14,519 nt of DNA from Pedobacter sp. Its GTDB lineage: Bacteria > Bacteroidota > Bacteroidia > Sphingobacteriales > Sphingobacteriaceae. Below are positions 7,103 through 12,961 of this stretch, one piece after another. Both the position numbers and the translations under genes were made by a program. The stretch spans positions 1 through 14,519 of the forward strand of contig JAQBOT010000083.1 of the NCBI GenBank assembly GCA_028287885.1. Direction: 5' to 3'. The notes below the pieces were generated by a model that was given only the letters and a program-made list of their open reading frames with translations, was not told where the DNA came from and ran no database searches. The first letter of the stretch is position 1. Every line of letters begins with the position of its first letter.

Positions 7103-8587
7103 ATGATAAAAAACAACAACAGGAACAGTCGGGATGACAAGTCCAAACCGGGAAGCAGAAGCACTTCAGGCAGCAGCCGTACAGGAACAGGTAGTACCTA
7201 TAAAGGCAAAAGCTCGTTTGGCGACAAAGAAGGAAAAGACAGCAGACCGGGAGCCACAGACCGCAATACAGCGGGCCGCGCAGAAGGCGGAAGTGGGTAT
7301 AAAGGAAAAAGACCTTTCACGGATAAAGACCCGAGAGAAAACAAATTTGGAGGAGCAAGCCGTGGTGCGGACAATCGCACTGAAGGTGGAAGCAGCTTTA
7401 GAGAAAACAAGTTTGGTGGAGCGAGCCGCAGTAACGATAGTCGCCCAGAAGGCGGAGGTGGTTACAAAGGGAAAAAACCTTTTGCGGATAAAGATCCAAG
7501 GGAAAGCAGATTTGGTGGATCAAGCCGCAATACCGATAGCCGCAAGGATTCGGGAAGCGATTTTAAAGGTAAAAGACCTTTTACAGATAGACCAAAAGAG
7601 TACGTTGCAGGAAGCAAAAGAGATACTCCAGAAAGCAAAGGCAGGAGTTATATAAAGAAAGATCAGTTTGCACCAAAGGGAGAGCAATTTGCGCCGAAGG
7701 GAGATAAACCTTTCCGCAAGTTTGACGATAAAAGACCTGGTGTATCTAGAAGCACAGATAGCAGACCTTTCCGTAAAAGAGATTCAGAAACAGGCGAATT
7801 CAGACCAACTTTTTCTTCTGAAAAAGCACCGGTAATGCGCGTTCGTAAAGATCAACCTAAGGTAGATGATGGCTTGGTTCGTTTGAACCGCTACATTGCC
7901 AATTCAGGAATTTGTTCTCGCCGTAAGGCAGATGAATTAATTGAAGCAGGTGTTGTCTCTGTGAATGGTGAAGTAGTTTCGGAGCTTGGCCACAAAGTTG
8001 ACCCCGCAAAAGATGAAATCAGATACAATGGCGAGTTGCTGAAACGTGAAAAGAAAACTTACGTTCTTTTAAACAAACCAAAAGATTATATTACAACTAC
8101 GGATGATCCTCAGGAGCGCCGTACAGTAATGCAGCTGGTTGAAAAAGCAAGCAGGGAGCGTATCTATCCTGTAGGTCGCTTAGACCGCAACACAACCGGT
8201 TTATTGTTAATGACCAACGATGGTGATCTTGCGGATAAATTATCTCACCCAAAGAATGGCATTACTAAAATTTACCATGTTGAACTGAATAAGAGCTTAA
8301 GTCAGGGAGATATGAATAAAATTCAATTCGGACTTGAACTTGAAGATGGTTTAATTAAGCCAGATACTGTATCTTACGTAACGGGCGGTTCAAAACGTGA
8401 GGTGGGCATTCAGATCCATAGTGGTAAAAACCGCATTGTGCGCAGAATATTTGAGCACCTGGGATATGAAGTAGTGAAATTGGACCGTGTAGTATACGGG
8501 AACTTAACAAAGAAAGATCTTCCTCGTGGCAGATGGCGCTATTTGGAAGAGCATGAATTAATACAAATAAAACATTTGATCAAATAA
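7103..8587 (+). CDS. rRNA pseudouridine synthase, RsuA/RluB family, with long disordered N-terminal tail
   Basis: The C-terminal 240 residues are a complete RsuA/RluB/RluE/RluF-type pseudouridine synthase. An S4 RNA-binding domain covers about 258-315 (VRLNRYIANSGICSRRKADELI). The catalytic domain covers about 318-485, with LLNKPKDYITT, the nucleophile Asp361 in GRLDRNTTGLLLM, YHVELNK and GKNRIVRRIFEHLGYEV. RluB (23S rRNA) is the closest functional guess. The first roughly 255 residues are a hydrophilic tail rich in Gly, Arg, Lys, Ser and Asp, with tandem repeats of a YKGKRPFTDKDPRE-FGGASR unit; a typical RluB is 240-290 residues in total. Such a tail is likely disordered and RNA-binding. The start is the first ATG after the TAAATTTG element, with only a weak AGG before it. 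The lactonase gene follows after 15 nt, so the two may be cotranscribed. Confidence 0.93.
   Translation: MIKNNNRNSRDDKSKPGSRSTSGSSRTGTGSTYKGKSSFGDKEGKDSRPGATDRNTAGRAEGGSGYKGKRPFTDKDPRENKFGGASRGADNRTEGGSSFRENKFGGASRSNDSRPEGGGGYKGKKPFADKDPRESRFGGSSRNTDSRKDSGSDFKGKRPFTDRPKEYVAGSKRDTPESKGRSYIKKDQFAPKGEQFAPKGDKPFRKFDDKRPGVSRSTDSRPFRKRDSETGEFRPTFSSEKAPVMRVRKDQPKVDDGLVRLNRYIANSGICSRRKADELIEAGVVSVNGEVVSELGHKVDPAKDEIRYNGELLKREKKTYVLLNKPKDYITTTDDPQERRTVMQLVEKASRERIYPVGRLDRNTTGLLLMTNDGDLADKLSHPKNGITKIYHVELNKSLSQGDMNKIQFGLELEDGLIKPDTVSYVTGGSKREVGIQIHSGKNRIVRRIFEHLGYEVVKLDRVVYGNLTKKDLPRGRWRYLEEHELIQIKHLIK
7286..7597 (+). repeat. In-frame imperfect tandem repeats in the pseudouridine synthase tail
   Basis: Residues 62-165 hold four units. 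Unit one (62-94) is GGSGYKGKRPFTDKDPRENK plus FGGASRGADNRTE. Unit two (95-116) lacks the YKGKRPFTDKDP part. Unit three (117-149) is complete. Unit four (150-165) is cut after KGKRPFTDRPK. At DNA level the copies differ mostly at third positions (for example aaatttggagga against aagtttggtgga), so the repeat is not freshly duplicated and the amino-acid pattern appears to be kept. Outside the block, QFAPKG also occurs twice (188-193, 195-200). Confidence 0.8.
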
Positions 8588-8602
8588 AACTAAATCATTC
8601 GC

Positions 8603-9721
8603 ATGAAAAGGGTCCTTTACCTCTTGCCATTATTGTTGTGGATTATGGAAACACAGGCACAAACAGCCGATTACAATTTACTAATTGGCACCTATACAAA
8701 TACTGGGAAGAGTGAAGGGATTTATGTTTATGATTTTAATACACAAACCGCGGCCTTCAGGGCTAAATGCATCGGAAAGAATGTAACCAACCCAAGTTAT
8801 CTGACAGTAAGCAAAGACAATCACTTCGTTTACAGCGTTAACGAGGATGGCGAAAATAGTACCATCAGTGCATTTAGCTTTGATCCGGTTACGGGCACGC
8901 TCGACTTTCTAAACAAGTTGGATTCTAAAGGAGCAGATCCTTGCTACGTCATCTCAGATCAAATCAACGTGATTGCTGCAAATTATTCTGGTGGCAGTAT
9001 TGTTGTTCTAGGTCGCGACACCAGTGGTGCTTTAACGGGACCAAAGCAGGTGATCAAACATTCCGGAAGCAGTATTGACCCCAAGGGAAGGCAGAAATCA
9101 CCGCATGTACATATGGTGAAGTTTACACCTGACGGCAAATATGTGCTGAGTAACGACCTCGGAACCGACAAGGTGTATTTGTATAAATACCATGCAAATA
9201 GTGTTGATAATGTGCTTGAATTATCAGACAGTATCGCCGTGAAGGCAGGAAGCGGACCACGTCACCTTACCTTTAGCAAAAACGGCAAGTTTGCCTACCT
9301 TTTACAGGAAATAAATGGAGATGTAACAGTTTTCAACTACCAGGATGGACACTTAAAGGTTCTGCAACAAACAAACATTGTTCCTGATGATTTTACCGGC
9401 GAATCCGGCGCTGCAGATATCCACCTTACACCTAATGGCAAATTTCTTTATGCTACGAATCGTGGAACCGCGAATTCAATAACTCGCTTTGCGGTACAAA
9501 ATGACGGAACCTTGGTTAAAAAGAGCAGCATCCCTACTGCTGGAAAAGGTCCAAGAAATTTCACCATTGATCCTTCTGGAAACTACCTATTGGTTGCACA
9601 TCAGTACACGAACAACGTGGTTATTTTCAAGATCAATAAAGAAACCGGTGCACTTTCTGATACGCACAAGCGCATTGAGCTTGGCGCACCAGTTTGTCTT
9701 GTGTTTACAGCAAATAAATAG
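8603..9721 (+). CDS. Exported lactonase-family seven-bladed beta-propeller protein
   Basis: The 372-residue protein belongs to the lactonase / YbhE-type 6-phosphogluconolactonase family (Pfam Lactonase). Visible family marks are the first strand NLLIGTYTNTGKSEGIYVYDF (25-45), NPSYLTVS (63-70), SPHVHMVKFTPDGKYV (166-181), GSGPRHLTFSKNGKFAY (216-232), ADIHLTPNGKFLYATNRG (271-288) and KGPRNFTIDPSGNYLLVAHQ (315-334). The recurring PxG(K/N) turn is one per blade. It begins with a signal peptide (about 1-19, cleaved after TQA), so it acts in the periplasm or outside. That makes a role in the cytosolic pentose phosphate pathway unlikely, and the substrate is unknown. There is no Shine-Dalgarno site. 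It starts 15 nt after the pseudouridine synthase gene. The stop lies 2 nt from the convergent bshA stop, with no obvious terminator between. Confidence 0.9.
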   Translation: MKRVLYLLPLLLWIMETQAQTADYNLLIGTYTNTGKSEGIYVYDFNTQTAAFRAKCIGKNVTNPSYLTVSKDNHFVYSVNEDGENSTISAFSFDPVTGTLDFLNKLDSKGADPCYVISDQINVIAANYSGGSIVVLGRDTSGALTGPKQVIKHSGSSIDPKGRQKSPHVHMVKFTPDGKYVLSNDLGTDKVYLYKYHANSVDNVLELSDSIAVKAGSGPRHLTFSKNGKFAYLLQEINGDVTVFNYQDGHLKVLQQTNIVPDDFTGESGAADIHLTPNGKFLYATNRGTANSITRFAVQNDGTLVKKSSIPTAGKGPRNFTIDPSGNYLLVAHQYTNNVVIFKINKETGALSDTHKRIELGAPVCLVFTANK

Positions 9722-9723
9722 AT

Positions 9724-10872
9724 TTAAATTACCGATTGAAGCTTAAATTGCTTTTCAATGATCTCATTGTAATAATCGATATATATCGGTAAGATCTTCT
9801 TCAAATCAAATTCCTGAGCCCTTAAGAAGGCGTTTTCTTTGAACTGCTGAAGTATGTCATCATGCTCCAAGATCTTGATTGCATTTGCAGCCATATCATC
9901 TACATCACCAACATTACTCATATACCCACAATAGCCGTTCACATTAAGTTCAGGCAATCCACCAGCATTCGATGTAATTGCAGGAACTTTGCAAGCCATT
10001 GCTTCAAGCGCAGCAAGACCAAAGCTTTCTGACTCTGAAGGCATAAGGAAAAGGTCAGACACGGATAAAATCTCTTCTACTGCATCTTGTTTTCCAAGAA
10101 AACGAACATCATTAACAATGCCCAGATCACGACAGAGTTGTTCGTCGTAGGCCCTTTCCGGACCATCCCCTACCATTAAAAGCTTGGATGGAATGGTTTG
10201 TTGAATCTTGTGAAACATCTTAATAACATCTGAAGTATTCTTTACTTTCCTGAAGTTTGAAGTATGGATAAGAATACGTTCATTATTTGGTGCTATGGCC
10301 TTTTTAAAATGATCTTTCGGCTTTAGACTGAAACGCGTGAAATCTATGAAATTGGGAATGACCTTAATTTCTTTCTTGATGTCAAAGTGGTTCATTGTAT
10401 CTTTCTTAAGATCTGCAGAAACGGTAGTTACACCGTCCGACTGATTTATAGAAAAGGTTACCACGGGTTTATAGGTCGGATCTTTACCAACCAGGGTAAT
10501 ATCCGTTCCGTGAAGGGTGGTTACTACCGGAATGTGAATGTTATAGGTTGCCAGGATCTGCTTGGCCATAAAGGCTGCAGAGGCATGTGGAATGGCATAA
10601 TGAACATGCAGCAGGTCGAGTTTCTCAAATCTCACTACATCCACAAGCTTACTGGCTAAAGCAGATTCGTATGGAGCATAGTCGAACAAAGGGTAATCCC
10701 TTACAGAAACTTCGTGATAGTATAGGTTTGCAGAGAAGAAATCCAGGCGCGCCGGTTGGCTATATGTGATAAAATGTACCTGATGACCTTCATCGGCCAG
10801 TGCTTTACCTAATTCGGTAGCTACGACACCACTCCCTCCAAAGGTCGGGTAACAAACGATTCCTATTTTCAT
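9724..10872 (-). CDS. bshA: N-acetyl-alpha-D-glucosaminyl L-malate synthase (bacillithiol synthesis)
   Basis: BshA transfers GlcNAc from UDP-GlcNAc to L-malate, the first step of bacillithiol synthesis. Bacillithiol is the low-molecular-weight thiol of Bacillota and many Bacteroidota. The 382-residue length is typical. The GT4-fold N-domain begins MKIGIVCYPTFGGSGVVATELG; the family-diagnostic DLLHVHYAIPHASAA (86-100) and TTLHGTDITLVGKDP (118-132) follow. The donor-binding EX7E motif is E282...E290 in SESFGLAALEAMAC, and AGGLPEL (303-309) follows. The remaining pathway genes (bshB, bshC) are not in this window. The ATG at 10870-10872 has an A-rich upstream tract but no Shine-Dalgarno site. A promoter lies near 11037-11066, giving a leader of about 160 nt. 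The gene is convergent with the lactonase gene. Confidence 0.96.
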   Translation of the reverse strand: MKIGIVCYPTFGGSGVVATELGKALADEGHQVHFITYSQPARLDFFSANLYYHEVSVRDYPLFDYAPYESALASKLVDVVRFEKLDLLHVHYAIPHASAAFMAKQILATYNIHIPVVTTLHGTDITLVGKDPTYKPVVTFSINQSDGVTTVSADLKKDTMNHFDIKKEIKVIPNFIDFTRFSLKPKDHFKKAIAPNNERILIHTSNFRKVKNTSDVIKMFHKIQQTIPSKLLMVGDGPERAYDEQLCRDLGIVNDVRFLGKQDAVEEILSVSDLFLMPSESESFGLAALEAMACKVPAITSNAGGLPELNVNGYCGYMSNVGDVDDMAANAIKILEHDDILQQFKENAFLRAQEFDLKKILPIYIDYYNEIIEKQFKLQSVI

Positions 10873-11030
10873 TGATATGTATTTTTTAATAACGGCAATG
10901 ACGGGTTAAAGAACCTGGGAATCTAGATTTTTAACAATCTAATTTAAACTTTCAGGAACTTGAACACCTGTTGTCTTGGCACCTTGATGCACGTAACAGC
11001 AGCGTTTTCTTGCCTTTATTTACGATGACA
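10873..11030 (-). other. Predicted 5' leader of bshA with inverted repeats
   Basis: If transcription starts near 11030, the bshA mRNA has about 158 nt of untranslated leader. It contains a perfect 6-bp stem, TAGATT / AATCTA, with a 6-nt loop (10924-10941). It also has a nested pairing in which CTGTT / AACAG (10968-10972 with 10995-10999) encloses GCA / TGC (10979-10981 with 10988-10990). I recognise no known riboswitch, tRNA or T-box element, and no gene on either strand. Confidence 0.35.
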
Positions 11031-11036
11031 AAGAAC

Positions 11037-11066
11037 CAAACTTAAAACCGGCTTTGTGTTACACAA
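11037..11066 (-). promoter_or_regulatory. bshA promoter, Bacteroidota type, with overlapping palindrome
   Basis: On the minus strand TTG (11064-11066), a 19-nt spacer and TAAGTTTG (11037-11044) fit TTG-N19-TAnnTTTG exactly. The perfect palindrome TTGTGT-T-ACACAA (11054-11066) covers the -33 element and part of the spacer, where a repressor or activator dimer could sit. The promoter is downstream of the small membrane gene's stop, so bshA need not depend on tilS transcription. Confidence 0.55.
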
Positions 11067-11092
11067 TTGCAATTATTTTAGCTGAAAAGACA

Positions 11093-11575
11093 TTACTTCT
11101 GCATTTCGGACATTATTACGAGGTACATCTCGTTTGGGCGCTGGGTTCCAATGAAATATTCCAATCCGTCGCGGTCAGTAAGGACGACCGCATCCTTGCC
11201 CGAAGCGTAAAAACGAATACTGCCTTTGCGGTGTAAGTTATAGACAGGATTATTGATGATGAAGTTATTATATCTGTCTTTTCTAACGCTTACAATGCTG
11301 TTCAGGTCTATTTTCACCTTTTTCGCTGTCCACAATCCGTCAAGAATGATACTCTTATTGTCGATGATTGTCTTGTAGTGAATAAGGAATAAGAGTAGAA
11401 TGGAGATGCCAATGATGCCGAAGCCAACAACCAGGAAGACATCCTGAGTATTGTCACGATCGCGCTCATACACATAAGCTGCAAAGCAGAAAGCAGCAAG
11501 CACAAGTCTAATGCAGATTCTGATGTAATCTCGTCCGATATACTGTTTCTCTAAAAAAGCGTATCTATGATTCAT
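11093..11575 (-). CDS. Small membrane protein with two TM helices and a bacterial PH-like C-terminal domain
   Basis: I do not recognise a named gene. The 160-residue product has two predicted transmembrane helices, about 17-36 and 46-67, joined by a short charged loop (YERDRDNTQ). A soluble C-terminal domain of about 90 residues follows. That part (IDNKSIILDGLWTAKKVKIDLNSIVSV, then IRFYASGKDAVVLTDRDGLEYFIGTQRPNEM) reads like a bacterial PH-like domain: alternating strands, a central hydrophobic ridge, and a final GTQRPNE turn before a short helix. Its ATG directly follows the tilS TAA (TAAATG), with no Shine-Dalgarno site, so translation is probably by reinitiation after TilS. No function in tRNA modification is implied by the sequence. 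The PH-like assignment is moderate; a fold comparison would settle it. Confidence 0.75.
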   Translation of the reverse strand: MNHRYAFLEKQYIGRDYIRICIRLVLAAFCFAAYVYERDRDNTQDVFLVVGFGIIGISILLLFLIHYKTIIDNKSIILDGLWTAKKVKIDLNSIVSVRKDRYNNFIINNPVYNLHRKGSIRFYASGKDAVVLTDRDGLEYFIGTQRPNEMYLVIMSEMQK

Positions 11576-12910
11576 TTATGTGAATTTCAGTTCGAATATA
11601 ACTACTTTTTTTGTTGTTGCTGATACTTTGTACCTATTGTCCTGCCTCATGCCGGCTATCCAGATCAGGTCGCTATTCCCATTTACCACAATTGGAATAT
11701 TTTCTTTTTCTGGTAAGGGAACCTTTTCATCAACAAAGAAGTTGCTTAGTTTTTTAAAGGTATTCATGCCCAGGGGCATAAAGGCATCGCCCTGCAGCCA
11801 GGCTCTGACGAGTAATGGAAAGATGAGTAGATCAGCATCAATGAAGGCTTTGGCTTTGTTTCTTTCGAACTCAAGGGAGTTTGCCGTAGTGATATGTATT
11901 GTTTGTTGTTTGAAGTGAATAAGCTCGTCGGATGAACTTATATGGACAATGTTCGGTGCGTCTTCTGTTGATGTCCTGGTTATTAGTAAGGTATCCCGGT
12001 TTATGGTGATGCGGTGACTAGTACTAAAAAAAGAGGTTCCGGTTTGGCGGTGTAGGGAGGAAATCAGATCTTCAATCACATACTCACTAAAGCCATAGGG
12101 CTTCAGCAGTTCAAACAAAAGGAACTTCTGGGGATGTAATGTTTTAACTGCTTCAATTGACAGGGTATGGCCACTCTGGGTTTCTTGAATCAGTGCTTGG
12201 CGTTGGATTACGACCAGTTGTTGAACAACCTCTTCTGTGTCTGAAAATCGTTGGATGTTCTGAGCAAATTTATATTCCAGGTTTGGATTGATCTGTTTTA
12301 GCTGTGGAACAACATTTAAACGGACCTTATTACGCGCATAATAATCGGAGGAGTTTGAACTGTCTTCAATATATGCAACGTTGTTCGTTGCTATGCAGCT
12401 ATCGATATCTGGCCTTGACAAAAACAACAAAGGCCGGATCAGCTTATCGCGTTTGGGTAAAATACCATGCAAGCCCGAGATACCGGTTCCCCTGGTGAGA
12501 TTGAGGAGTACGGTTTCAATGGCATCATTCTGGTGATGAGCAAGGGCAACAAGGTCATAACCTTCTGCTTGTCGAACCTCCTCGAACCAATTATAGCGAA
12601 GTTCTCGTGCAGCCATCTGGGTGGACAGGTGATTTTCTTTTGCGTAAGCTTTCGTATTAAAATGTGTGTTGTAAAAGGGAACATCCAGCGAAGCTGCCAA
12701 TTCCTTTACGAAAGACTCATCCCGTAAGGATTCATCACCTCGAAGACTAAAGTTGCAGTGCGCTATACCAAAATTGAATCCTGCGAGTTTAAACAGATGT
12801 ACCATCAATACAGAATCCTTACCGCCGCTTACGGCCAGCAGGACTTTCTGATCGGCCTTGAACAAGTCATTTTTTGCAATGAACGCTTTGAAACTTCGAA
12901 GAGGAAACAT
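11576..12910 (-). CDS. tilS: tRNA(Ile)-lysidine synthase
   Basis: TilS attaches lysine to C34 of the CAU-anticodon isoleucine tRNA with ATP, converting its specificity from AUG to AUA; it is normally essential. The 444-residue protein is full length. The N-terminal PP-loop ATPase motif SGGKDS is at 28-33. Further family motifs are HCNFSLRGDES (51-61), MAARELRY (99-106), ALAHHQNDAIETVLLNLTRGTG (122-143) and EDSSN with ARNKVR (182-197). The C-terminal TilS domain is present (RAWLQGDAFMPLGM...KKLSNFFVDEKVP and IWIAGMRQDNRYKV). The ATG is at 12908-12910. A consensus Bacteroidota promoter ends only 4 nt upstream of it, so the mRNA may have almost no leader. The small membrane gene follows without a gap. 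The gene diverges from the OstA/LptA-like gene. Confidence 0.96.
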   Translation of the reverse strand: MFPLRSFKAFIAKNDLFKADQKVLLAVSGGKDSVLMVHLFKLAGFNFGIAHCNFSLRGDESLRDESFVKELAASLDVPFYNTHFNTKAYAKENHLSTQMAARELRYNWFEEVRQAEGYDLVALAHHQNDAIETVLLNLTRGTGISGLHGILPKRDKLIRPLLFLSRPDIDSCIATNNVAYIEDSSNSSDYYARNKVRLNVVPQLKQINPNLEYKFAQNIQRFSDTEEVVQQLVVIQRQALIQETQSGHTLSIEAVKTLHPQKFLLFELLKPYGFSEYVIEDLISSLHRQTGTSFFSTSHRITINRDTLLITRTSTEDAPNIVHISSSDELIHFKQQTIHITTANSLEFERNKAKAFIDADLLIFPLLVRAWLQGDAFMPLGMNTFKKLSNFFVDEKVPLPEKENIPIVVNGNSDLIWIAGMRQDNRYKVSATTKKVVIFELKFT

Positions 12911-12914
12911 CTTT

Positions 12915-12945
12915 CAAAATTATTTAATTAAAAATGGTACGCAAA
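12915..12945 (-). promoter_or_regulatory. tilS promoter, near-perfect Bacteroidota consensus
   Basis: On the minus strand TTTG (12942-12945), a 19-nt spacer and TAATTTTG (12915-12922) match TTTG-N19-TAnnTTTG. The -7 element ends 4 nt before the tilS ATG, so transcription would begin at or next to the start codon. Confidence 0.6.
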
Positions 12946-12949
12946 CAAC

Positions 12950-12957
12950 TAACTTTG
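12950..12957 (+). promoter_or_regulatory. Probable -7 element of the OstA/LptA-like gene
   Basis: TAACTTTG matches TAnnTTTG and ends 4 nt before the GTG at 12962. Its TAA is also the in-frame stop that limits the gene's possible starts. No TTG/TTTG sits at the usual distance upstream, so support is partial. Confidence 0.4.
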
Positions 12958-12961
12958 TATT

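Noticed and set aside
7134..7655. Open frame of 173 codons in the +1 frame across the pseudouridine synthase tail
   Set aside because: It overlaps the repeat-rich tail, and its Ala/Lys/Glu-rich product follows from the same skewed repeat composition. It has no recognisable domain, and the overlapping frame ends in a complete S4 and synthase domain.
9735..9759. Inverted repeat ATTGAA...TTCAAT near the convergent lactonase and bshA stops, considered as a bidirectional terminator
   Set aside because: The stem is AT-only, imperfect beyond 6 bp, lies inside bshA codons, and has no T-run on either side.
11054..11236. 60-codon + strand open frame beginning with GTG at the bshA promoter palindrome
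   Set aside because: Mostly antisense to the small membrane gene, no ribosome site, no recognisable product.
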